Shown: positions 23,601 through 33,700 of the stretch, piece by piece
Layout: every line of letters starts with the position of its first letter
Position numbering within the stretch: the stretch's first letter is position 1
Origin: Anopheles merus
Lineage: Eukaryota > Arthropoda > Insecta > Diptera > Culicidae
NCBI RefSeq assembly: GCF_017562075.2
Contig: NC_054085.1
Span: forward strand, 19,143,222-19,207,221
Direction of reading: 5' to 3'
Length of the DNA: 64,000 nucleotides
Notes under the pieces: generated by a model
Told to the model about the DNA's origin: nothing
Databases searched by the model: none
The model's input: the letters and a program-made list of their open reading frames with translations, nothing else
Made by a program: the position numbers and the translations under genes

Positions 23601-25137
23601 AGATGGTGCGTGAAACGATCGAGCAACAGGCGGATGCGTTCAAGGCGACACGCTTTAACCTGGAAACGGAGTGGAAAAACAATTTCCCACGGTATGTTTC
23701 TATCTGGCCCGTCTTTTTATCTCTTTTCCAATAAATTCCAACGATTGTTTCCCTCTTCCATTAATTCAGACTGCGCGAGTCCGGTCGGGATGAGCTGTTC
23801 GAAAAGGCGAAGGGAGAAGTGCTGGATGAGGTGGTCAATCTGTCGCAAGTTTCCGCCAAAAAGTGGGAAGAGCTGATGAACAGCAAGCTGTGGGAGAAGC
23901 TTTCAAGCTACGTGTTTGAAAACATCTACCTACCGGCCGCCCAATCCGGATCACAGAGTGAGTGATGGAGATGTTAAGCGTCAACAAGAAAACCCCTTTC
24001 AACTAATTGATCTGAAAAACTTCACCTCCCACAGATTCGTTTAACACGATGGTCGATATTAAGCTGCGCCAGTGGGCCGAACAGGCACTGCCGGCCAAAT
24101 CGGTCGAGGCGGGCTGGGAGGCGCTGCAGAAGGAGTTCCAGCATCTGATGGAGGTGGCGCGCCGTACGCCCGATCACGACGACCTGTACGACAACCTGAA
24201 GAGTGCCGTCATCGACGAAGCCATTCGAAGGCACTCGTGGGAGGACAAGGCGATCGATATGCTGCGCGTGATACAGCTGAACACGCTCGAGGACCGGAGC
24301 GTGCACGACAAGCAGGAGTGGGACCAGGCGGTACGCTTTTTCGAAGCCTCGGTCAAGGATAAGCTGCAGGCGACCGAGACAACGATCGGCGAAATGTTTG
24401 GTCCCTCGACCAGCCAGAAGTGGCTGCACTGGCGCTCGTCGACCGAGGAGCAGAACAAACGGCGGCAGGTCAAGTCCGAGCTGGACAAAATACTCGACAG
24501 CGACTCGAAACATTCGCCCACGCTCAGCTACGACGAGCTGACGACGGTGCGGAAAAACCTCCAGCGGGGCAACGTGGAGGTGGAGACGGACTACATCCGG
24601 GAGACGTGGTATCCCATCTACAGGCGGTAAGACAAGACACACATGGCGCACACTAAAGCGATGTGTTGAATGTCCCTTTTTCTGCGTTTCGCATTGCAGG
24701 CATTTCCTCAAGCAAGCGCTAAACCGTGCGTACGATTGCCGGAAGGCGTACTACCTGTACTCGCAGCAGGGCAGCGACTGTGAGGTGAACTGCAGCGACG
24801 TGGTACTGTTCTGGCGCATCCAGCAGGTCATCAAGGTGACGGCGAATGCGCTGCGCCAGCAGGTTATCAACCGGGAGGCGCGACGCTTAGATAAGGAAAT
24901 AAAGGAAGTGCTGGACGAGTACGGCGAGGATGATGAGAAGAAGCTGCAGCTGCTTACTGGGAAGCGCGTGCAGCTGGCAGAGGAACTGAGTAAGTAACGC
25001 TTTGCCCCGCACAAAAAAAAGGGTCCCGCACACGATATTTTCATGCTACGCTGCCTTTTCTCCCAATTTCAGTTCGTGTGCGACAGATTCAGGAAAAGCT
25101 GGAAGAGTTTATCAACGCGCTTAATCTGGAAAAGTAA
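20603..25137 (+). CDS. Opa1: Mitochondrial dynamin-like GTPase OPA1
   Basis: OPA1 fuses mitochondrial inner membranes and shapes cristae. Coding exons are 20603-20631, 20859-21319, 21382-21498, 22030-22074, 22321-23090, 23167-23441, 23530-23691, 23770-23957, 24035-24626, 24700-24989 and 25073-25137; together 2994 nt, 997 residues, the family's usual size. The N-terminus MAQLLRGWSS is basic, fitting a mitochondrial presequence, and a Gly/Asn/Ser-rich stretch follows. The membrane anchor LKLRYLVLGSAIGGGVTL is near residues 99-116. A coiled-coil precedes the dynamin GTPase domain with G1 GDQSSGKTS (from about 332), the switch threonine in MMTRAPV, G3 DLPG and G4 TKVD. The middle and stalk regions follow and the C-terminal assembly helix ends INALNLEK. 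The 45-nt exon 4 is phase 1 on both sides and may be skipped. A poly(A) signal candidate is AATAAA at 25740-25745. Confidence 0.95.
22030..22074 (+). other. Opa1: 45-nt symmetric, possibly alternative exon of OPA1
   Basis: The exon is bounded by TCTCTAG and GTAAAA and encodes SFQNLSEFISELYG with split Ser and Gly/Ala codons at its edges. Both neighbouring junctions are phase 1, so skipping it joins exon 3 to exon 5 in frame (a Thr codon). Mammalian OPA1 has alternatively spliced exons in the same stretch between anchor and coiled-coil. The donor GTAAAA is weak, which favours regulated inclusion. Whether skipping occurs is inference. Confidence 0.6.
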
Positions 25138-26936
25138 TCACCCCTTTAGTCACCGCTGCTACCATCATCTTCTCCTCCAATATCGGCTGTTATTGTTTCG
25201 TTCCGGTCGATTCGGTTCTACGAACGCGCGCGCGCTGCACAAGGAGCCAGCAACGACAGTCACACGTCCGGATACGGACAATGTTATTTATTTGCGCTTG
25301 CAAAGCAAAGTCATTCAATTCTACACATCGCCAGTGTGCGCCAGTGGTGCCCTACGTGAAACTAATCCCAATCCAGGTCGGAGGGAGAAAACGTATTCGC
25401 GTGTGCCAGCAGCATTCTGAGTATGCCGCCGCCGCCGCGCTACCTCTATTGTAAGCTGTGTATATTTGGAAAGATACATACAGTAAGCCGTTTTTTTCTT
25501 TTCCTTTTAAACTTCTGCATGTGCAACTACTAATCACAGTAAGAGAAGAGTTTAAGCAAAATCAAGGGACATCGTTCCTTCTTCCCTCAGCCAAAACAAA
25601 ACTGCGTATTACAAATTAGTAGAACGCACAAAACGCTCGCGCCCCGTACAAGCGGCTTGCTGCTATCGTGCTCTATTTAAATGTGATGAAAGTGGAAAGT
25701 GTGCGGAAAGAAAAAGTCATTGGCTAATCGAGTACTTGAAATAAATGTAATCATATGGAAAAATTAACATAGAAATTTCGAAAGAATTGTAATTATGATG
25801 GCAATTTATTATGATGACAGGAAGTGTTCAATGCTATTGAAGCTCTATGTGGCGACGATTTGGACGCTGTCGAAGGTACGAAGAGGTAAGTTCTTCATAA
25901 GATTCTGCAGCAAAAATTGAAGTAAAAAATAGTACGACCAATTCTAGGCGCAATTGCAGCAGGAAGTGTAAAATGTAGATGGTGCATGTCCTTTTTACGA
26001 GACGTTTACTACGCATTCGCAACTCTATATCATTCTGGTATCTACTGCATTTTAGAAATGGGTTTGGAATACGGCCAAAGTGTCACACTTTCTCTTCGAA
26101 CAAAATTATCTGCACCACCTAATCAGAGTTTATCACTAGTACAGCTTCTGCTCATGTTATCAGCATGTGAAATCGGTAAAAGCCTAAGTAGGCCTGAGCC
26201 CCTTTAAAAAGGTTTTCAGGGGTTCTTATAATTTTGAGACACTTTCTTGACTCTGTCTTAAAAGGGAAGTGAACTCTACAGCAGTGCTCTCCAACTTTTT
26301 TAGTATCACTGGTCACTTAGGCTTTGTAAATCATGCGTCCGCGGTCCACATTTGTTACATTTGTTCAACACTTTTTGTTCAAATGTGTTAAAATCTTACT
26401 CTAGGCATGCCGGATGAAAATTTGACCTTGGTTGAGCAAAAAAGTTTTTCTTAAAAAAGTTCTTCCGCAGACCACGTCTGTTAATGTCACGGACATCAGG
26501 TTGAAGACCACTGCTCAAACTGAATCCAGTAGGAATTACTTCATAATGCACACAGCCCCTGAACACCCCTGTAAAGCTGCGACAGAATGCAGAAAGTGAA
26601 TTCAATAGCAGCCTTGATCATTAGGCTCAGCTGGAATCCAATTGGATTTACAATATTAAAGGGAGTCATATAATTCGTCAAACAAAATCCATTAATCCAT
26701 CCATCCATCCATTTCACATTAAAGAAATACAATAACTTAGCTAGTAAAAAGAATAGAAAAATGTTTCGGAACGTATGCTTAACTATATGGAATTGATACG
26801 ATAAAAATGGAGTATGCTGCAAATTGAATGCCCCAAATGGTAATAATATATTCCAATCTTACTTTTTAACAACTTTTAAAACCAATATGACTATTTCAAT
26901 GTGCTTCTATGATATCGATAAAGGGTGTAATAAAAT
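25138..26936. other. OPA1 3' UTR and spacer to galectin locus
   Basis: Bases 25138 to about 25765 are the probable OPA1 3' UTR. The rest is AT-rich spacer containing one hAT-like element (26282-26513) and a short (CCAT)n run near 26697-26712. No coding sequence is supported. Confidence 0.55.
26282..26513. mobile_element. hAT-like MITE, 232 bp
   Basis: The left end reads CAGTGCTCTCCAAC and the right end, reverse-complemented, reads CAGTGGTCTTCAAC: 12 of 14 bases agree. Internal words such as CGCGGTCCAC and GCAGACCACG near each end extend the inverted similarity. CAGTG-type termini are typical of hAT superfamily elements. No clear 8-bp target duplication remains, so the copy is probably old. 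There is no transposase coding potential. Confidence 0.6.
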
Positions 26937-27808
26937 CTAATCACTGTCACTACTACTGCTGCTGCTGCTGCTGCTGCTACTGCTGCCTTTACGCCGGAAC
27001 GCCTTCGACAGGGCGTACCCTCCAAGACCGGCTGCACCGGCTGCGGCACCGTACTTTAGTAATCTACTGGTTTTCCCTTTCTGAAACAGTAGAAAAGCAC
27101 AGCAATTATTTTCTCATCTTCAACTACCGCAAAATCCCAACACCCAAATCCCAAAAAGGCACTTTTAAAAACTATCCAGCCTACAACAACTCTTCGGACA
27201 CAAAACAGCCAAACAGACAAAAAAAAATAGAAAAACTAATAAAAATACACAAAAAACACTCTTCTCACATTTTGCAACGTACGGGAAGCATTTTAGAAGC
27301 AATGGCAGCACCCGTGCCAGCCGCTAAAGCTGTCGACGCTACAGCACCGGGTGTCATTGCAAAGCCTGCGCTCTGCTGCTGTTGTGGTTGAGGATGCGGC
27401 GTGCTTGGATATCCTGCCGGGTAGAGGGCGCCTGGTGGTGGTGGTGGTGCCGTTGGATACATTGGTGCACCATATCCTGGACCACTCCCTGACGGCATCA
27501 CGAAACCAGGCTACATGGCAAGCGGTCAGTGGTGATGATTGAGAGCGCATAGGAAAGACGAATGCAAAACACAGAAAACATAAAATAATAACACAAACAC
27601 TTTACAATGTTCAGTGAATGGAATGTGATAGCAGCTTCTCGCATACCTGGACACTTGCCGGATGGGAGTGAGCAGTATGGGATGGTGAGATGGGGGAATG
27701 CGCAGCCATTCCTTTGGCGTTTGATTTATCGCCTACTGCGTTGCGAAGAAAATCTTGCGTTTGCCGTATGCCACTAGTGATCGTTTGTTTGAACGGGAGG
27801 TTTTTCAT
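26937..27808 (-). CDS. Proline-rich / glycine-zipper unit, separate gene or alternative galectin 3' exons
   Basis: Three minus-strand exons join in phase 0: 27647-27808, 27283-27510 and 26937-27080, with donors GTATGC and GTACGT. Read from the ATG at 27808 they encode 177 residues starting MKNLPFKQTITSGIRQTQDF. A Pro/Tyr/Gly-rich middle (PTAPPPPPGALYPAGYP) leads to two small-residue segments, GAVASTALAAGTGAAIAS and YGAAAGAAGLGGYALSKAF, that resemble glycine-zipper membrane or self-association helices, then a basic RRKG and a poly-Ser tail SDSD encoded by a (CTG)n repeat on the plus strand. I do not recognise the family. Alternatively, an acceptor at 27822 adds DNRVK in the phase left by galectin exon 4 (28507), which would make these alternative 3' exons of the galectin (389 residues in all). 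The proline-rich composition matches the galectin tail, which favours that reading. Confidence 0.5.
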
Positions 27809-28177
27809 CTTAACGCGATTGTCTTCGCGTGAAGCATCATGGGATGGGGAGGGCTTTTCGTTTCGGTGTAATGGAATAGGAAATTTACAATTAACTTACA
27901 AAATTACAAAAACAAAAACGGAATTTACACGGACAAAACAGTAAGCAAATGTAAATCCACGTGTTTTAAGCGTAGTAACGATATAAAGAAACGCATATAG
28001 ACTGTAGGACACAGAACAGCAAACATAAATGCCAAAACTATTTGCCTGCGTAATTTTCTAACCAACTGCCAGCATATCCGTTCTCTAAAAAGCCACGGAC
28101 GGCAGCAGGACACGTAACATGGCTATGCCAGTACTAAGGTAGCAAAGGGTAGGTGTGTTTGGGTCGTAAACAGTGCA

Positions 28178-28300
28178 TTACATTTGCTCAACTTTTGCCT
28201 GCAACTCTTCTTTGAACAGTACCGAAAATGGCACGGCCGCCGGCAGCGGTGCTCCAGGGGGCTGCGTAGGATAGTGCGGATAGCCGGGCATCGTCGACGG

Positions 28301-28331
<31 letters not shown>

Positions 28332-29443
28332 TAGCCACCTACTCCTTTAGATGTGTAGCCGAAGTTGAACCAAAAAAATGGGAAAACGGACACAACACAT
28401 TAAGACATTAGATAAGGAAGAGGTTGTGTGACAGTGGTGGTGGTGTAGTCGATCGGTCGGTTACGGGCTTAGAACAGTTTCCCGAAGAGTAGCCGCCTGG
28501 TTCTACCTGGATAGTGGCCACTACCGCCACCGATCGGGTGCGATGGCAGCGGTGTGTAGGGGGGCGGTGGCGGTAAGTTCGATGGTGGCGCATGCGGTAC
28601 AAAGCCTATCGCCGGTGGTGCATACGGTGCCGCTGGAGGGAGATGCACTGTTGGTGGATGATAAGGTAAGGTGTGTGTTAAGGGGATGGGGAAATATCGA
28701 ACACACGAGATAAGATAAGCATTGGGCTGTTTCAGTCATTTGCACTGCCGTGACACCTACCGATTGGTGGATATGGATTCACTGGCACCGAACCCGGCAC
28801 GTCCGCCTCGGACAGGATCGAATAGATCGTGCCGCCGGCGGCGATCGAAATGTACTGCGCCCGATGCAACGGCAACCGGTGCCCGAACGTGCAGAAGTGT
28901 GCACCGTTGATGGCAATTTTGTACTGCGTCGCTTCGGCCAGTATGAGCAGATCGAAGCTTTCGCCGTACCGGATCGGGCAGCCACCGTAGCGTTCCTCCG
29001 GCCCGACCACCTGGTTCTGGATCGAGTTGCGCACGATCGCGTGCTCGTGCGGTCGAATGCTAATGTGCAGCGCGACATCGTCGCGCGGATTCACTGCCGC
29101 ACCCGATTGAATGTAGATCTGGCAGCTGGTGTGGGTGAAAAATGGGTTGAAAAAAAAAAAACATTATTAGAAACATGACTCATCGCAGCTACAACGCAGC
29201 AGCGAAAGCTGCAGTAGGCGTGTAAATTTCCTCACCGTTCTCCATGGTTGGTAATGATGCCCTTGATACGCAGCATGCGTCCCGGACTTAATCCGCCCGG
29301 TATTAGCCCCAGGAAGGGAAGGGTCTAGAATGGAAGCGAAAGAAATCGGAACGCTGACTCATCACACATTTGTCCCCTGACTGGGTGGAAAAGCAACCTT
29401 TTCCAATAACACTTACGGGAGAATATTGCGGAATCGTAGCCAT
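28178..29443 (-). CDS. Galectin with proline-rich C-terminal tail
   Basis: Galectins are beta-galactoside-binding lectins, in mosquitoes linked to immunity and parasite recognition. Exons are 29417-29443, 29236-29324, 28761-29125, 28507-28647 and 28178-28344, giving 262 residues. The single carbohydrate-recognition domain spans about residues 10-150: FLGLIPGGLSPGRMLRIKG, then HISIRP, VRNS and GPEERYGGCPIRYGESFDLLI. Of the seven classical sugar-contact positions, His, Arg, Asn, Glu and Arg are kept, but the first Asn is Ser and the stacking Trp is Val. From residue 155 on the chain is Pro/Tyr/Gly-rich (PPPPPYTPLPSHPIGGG) and ends FKEELQAKVEQM. There is no signal peptide, as usual for galectins. 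The acceptor of the last exon (at 28344) is the least certain boundary. Further exons downstream may give an alternative C-terminus. Confidence 0.8.
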
Positions 29444-30195
29444 TAGTGTAACGAGCTACAGCCACAAACAATCAACCTTCTTCAAACGAGGTTTCTTCTA
29501 AAACACTGCACTTTATTTTAAACACACGCACACTAAATGTACTACCAAACCGTCACAAAGAACCGTCACCGTACGCGAAAACTGACAAATGCTAAATGAT
29601 AGATAGCGCTACGTTGTATGTTTACTTTATAGCTTTGGGCTTCGTTATCGTACGTTCGAAATCGACGTGCCTTCGATAACTGAGTCAAGTGCGCGTACAG
29701 CAGCAATGGAGAGAAAAAAAAGGTTCCACCTCCCACCACCCCCCAATTTCCGTAATGACGATGAGTCAATACATCAACCCTGCCGAGCGTTGGCATGTGT
29801 AAGTGAGCTTGGCTGCATGGATTTCAAAAATATTGCGCCATTACCCGATTGTAACGGTCGCGTAACGCCTGGCGATGGGTGTAACGCTGAACTGTCATTT
29901 GAGCGGGTTGTAAACAACACGCGCTGCCATGCGTTGCTGCTTTGCTTTGTGCCATCGAAGTGTCCGTCTCGAAGGTCCCGAAAACCGAACACAACACTCG
30001 CGCGTGTTTGTGTCCCCGCGACAGGTAAGAATAAATTAACTAGGTGTACCCGAAAGGGGAAACAGCTTGCACAATAGAGAAAGTGACCAAGTGACACGTC
30101 GACTGTGTGTTCACAGGGAAGGGGGGCAGGACGAATTGCTGTCGCCGCTGTATGATGCCGCTTGCCGACCACCCGCTGTACGGCCGGCCAGTGAG
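29444..30195. promoter_or_regulatory. Divergent region, galectin / DPH3
   Basis: Start codons are 753 bases apart and divergent. The interval contains both 5' UTRs; the open frames in it end before or overlap non-coding leader and have no recognisable similarity. No defined promoter motif can be asserted. Confidence 0.5.
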
Positions 30196-30453
30196 ATGAG
30201 TGTGTACCACGATGAGGTCGAAATCGAGGATTTCGAGTACGACGAGGAGGAGGAGATGTACTACTACCCGTGCCCGTGCGGCGACCGGTTTCAGATCAGC
30301 CGGGAAGAGCTGATCGCGGGCGAGGAGGTCGCTACCTGCCCGAGCTGCTCGCTCATAGTGAAGGTGATCTACGATCCGGAAGCGTTTGCCGCGGAACAGG
30401 ACGAAACGGAAGCGGTGGCGGGTAAAGCGACCGATCAGCTGGAAAAGAACTAA
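30196..30453 (+). CDS. DPH3: Diphthamide biosynthesis protein 3 (CSL zinc finger)
   Basis: DPH3/Kti11 is the small iron/zinc protein that donates electrons to the DPH1-DPH2 enzyme making diphthamide on eEF2 and that also serves Elongator-dependent tRNA modification. This is one exon of 85 residues starting MSVYHDEVEIEDFEYDEE, close to the family's usual length. The CSL motif is complete: CPCGD near residues 26-30 and CPSCSL near 48-53 supply the four metal-binding cysteines. The ATG at 30196 gives the conserved N-terminus; upstream in-frame codons belong to the leader. An AATAAA at 30480-30485 lies 27 bases past the stop. The gene is convergent with mars. Confidence 0.95.
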   Translation: MSVYHDEVEIEDFEYDEEEEMYYYPCPCGDRFQISREELIAGEEVATCPSCSLIVKVIYDPEAFAAEQDETEAVAGKATDQLEKN

Positions 30454-30709
30454 ACTGGTGAAGTGTGAATATTATGAAGAATAAAGCTAGGTAATAATAC
30501 TCTTAGCTAAATGTGACATATTTCACTGTGGAAAAGCCGGCAGAAGGATGGCAGTGTCTTACACTTACAGGGAGAAAAATGTATTTTCATGTTTATTTTC
30601 AGTCGCAAACCATATAAAAAGAAGGAAAACACAGAGTGCATCAACAATTAAAACACTAACAAGTACAGTATGGTGAAAGTAACTTACAGGTCCCGTGTGT
30701 ACACGTGTG

Positions 30710-33700
30710 TTACGGTTCTGTTTTGCTGTAGTCTAACTTCTTCGCGCGTGGATTCGCTGAAGAACGGGTTAAACGTTTTGCGGCATCTGAAAATATAGGT
30801 GGAAAAACATGAACATAGTACAAAACGGAGAGATAACAGTGTACACTCAGTGTTTCAATTACCTGTTTCTCCCTCGAAGCTATAGTGGCAGTCCTTACTA
30901 TCGCCCGAGTCCTCGCCGAACACGTCCGCGATGACACTGGCCGACGTTCGACCCTGCCTGGATCGTCGTTGGCTTCCCGAACTCCGACGTGGCGTTCCAC
31001 GCGCATAAACCTTGCGTCCCTGCTTCGCATCGTCTGTGTCCACGCTGTCGTCCGACTGTTGGTTGCTTTCGCTGGCCGGAACGGACACGGCAGATGCATT
31101 CAGCAGCTGCGAATGTCTGAGTCGCTTCTGTATTTCCATATCCAGCCGGGACGGTGTCCGGGCGGCCAGATTGTCGATGTGCTCGATCTCGAGCTCGTCG
31201 TTAAATTTGATCTTCGGCTTCGGTGTGTCCACGATTGAGCGCGACGTATGCCGGCGACGGGTTTGCGGGGTATCCAGGCCGGAATCGAGAAAGAGGACAC
31301 TTTTCGCCCGCCGGCCGTTCTTAACCTTTGGCGTTTTCAGTATCGACTTTACCTCTTCCGTTCTGTGCAGTGTGATCTAAGCAAGGGGATGTGGAAAATT
31401 TATAAATTAATTTAATGAAAGCAAAGACGGACATGGTTGGTGTGCTATTTGGGTACGGACTAGTGTTGGGTTTCATTAATCTTTCGTTGAGAATCATTCA
31501 TATGAATCTTCAGTGATGAGTGATTCGAATCTCGAATAGAATCTTCAAAGATTCATGAATCTTTATAGATTCTTTAAATAATCTTTGAAGATTGATGAAT
31601 CCTTGGATATTCATGACTATTTAGAGATTCATGAATCTCCATAGAGTCTCGAATCTTCAAAGATTCATGAATCTTCTTGAGACATAAGAATCTTGAGATT
31701 CATGAATCTTTCGAGCGTCATGAATCTTTGACAATTAAAGAATCTTTGAAGATTCAAGAACTTTTGCAGATTCATGAATCTTTAAAGATTCACTAATTTT
31801 TGAAGATTTGTGAATCTTTAAAGTTTTGTAAATCTTTTAAGATCCGTGAATCTTTGAAGATATATGAATCTTTGAAGATACATGAATCTTTCCAACCGAG
31901 ATTCAGATTAATTGAATCATTTAAAAAATTCTTTCAGATTCAGATGAATCAGATTTACCCAACACTAATACGGACTAGAGCGAATAACGAGGAAACTAAG
32001 CTTACATCGGGGAAAATTGTGCGTCGCTTGGAAAGCTCTTCCGGTTTGGACGGCTGTTCCCAGTGGAATACGGTCGGTGTACCACCCGGGCATAGACTAG
32101 AGCGCCGCTGCTGCACGGAGGAACGCTTCGGGGACTTTCCAAAGCGTACTGCTCGCTTTTCCGGCGTCGTTACAACGGTGACCGTTTCTTTCAGCGGCTC
32201 CAAATCTTCCACCGTCGTTTTTTGCTTTTGCTTCTCTTGTCGCGCTTTGCGTATCAGATCCGCAATGACGGAGGAAGACGCTTTGGTGCCAGCCGCTGGC
32301 TGCTTCTTTTCGCGCTTTCGTATACCACCACCGGCACGGAGCTTTTTCGTTTTGGCCTGTGGTTCCGGCGACGGTGCCAACTCCTGCCAGTTGTTTTCCT
32401 TCAACGATCGCAGCTCTTCGAAGCGTTTGTTTAAGTTGTCCAAATCGAGCGACAGCATCACCCAGAAGCCGTCCAGATCGTCATGTCGTACCTTGCGGTC
32501 GTTCCACTTCAATTCATAGTGCCCTATCAACTCCCGGAACTTGGTAAACTTCTTCTTGAACAGAATGTTAGTTTGGCCCTGGGCCGCGATGATCAACCCG
32601 CGACAGTGATCGTTCAGTTCGTGCTCTGGTTCGAGGAACGGTGCATAAAGGTCACACAAACCCTGCAAACGGCCCACTTCGTTGTCGATTTTCTCGTAGT
32701 AGAAGCGAGTCTTTTCCTGCACCTCTTTCGGTGGTGCTGGATCGTCGTTCGGCTCGACCACCGCTGGCTCTGTGATTCGTACCGAGTTGCGACGGCTACG
32801 ACGGAGAGGTGTATTGCTGGTGGAAGTGTTAAGAATAGCGTCACCCTCACCGACAGAACATGGCTGAACCTTCTCCTCTTGCGTTAAACTTGTTTGGCCA
32901 GTAATGGTTTCGTCTTCCACTGGTTTCGACTCGGTGGCCAGGTTGTCGATGTGTTCAATTTCCAGCTCGTCGTTAAATTTGATCTTCGGCTTCGGTGTGT
33001 CCACGATCGAACGGGATGTGTGCCGACAGCGGGTTTCCGGTGTATCCAGGCCGGAATCGAGAAAGAGGACACTCTTCGCCCGCCGGCCGTCCTTAACCTT
33101 TGGCGTTTTCAGAATCGACTTTACATCTTCCGTTTTTTGCTGCGTAATCTGAGGGGATGAGGAAATTTGTGAACTATTGTACGCGAAATAAAAATCTATG
33201 AAAAATCTGAGATTTTACTCACCTCGGGGAAAATGGTACGTCGCTTGGAGAGCTCTTCTGGCTCCGATGGCTGTTCCCAGTCGGATACGATCGGCGTACC
33301 ACCCGGACATATACTAGAGCGCCGCTGCTGCACGGAGGAACGCTTCGGGGACTTTCCGAAGCTTACTGCACGCTTTTCCGGCGTCGTTACAACGGTGACC
33401 GTTTCTTTCAGCGGCTCCAAATCTTCCACCGTCGTTTTTTGCTTTTGCTTCTCCTGACGCGCTTTGCGTATCAGATCCGCAATGACGGAGGACGACGCTT
33501 TGGTGCCAGCCGCTGGCTGCTTCTTTTCGCGCTTTCGTATACCACCACCGGCGCGGAGCTTTTTCGTTTTGGCCTGTGGTTCCGGCGACGGTGCCAACTC
33601 CTGCCAGTTGTTTTCCTTCAACGATCGCAGCTCTTCGAAGCGTTTGTTTAAGTTGTCCAAATCGAGCGACAGCATCACCCAGAAGCCGTCCAGATCGTCA

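Noticed and set aside
29667..30077. 136-codon plus-strand frame upstream of DPH3
   Set aside because: It lies in the leader/promoter interval, has no similarity and low-complexity composition; DPH3 is complete without it.
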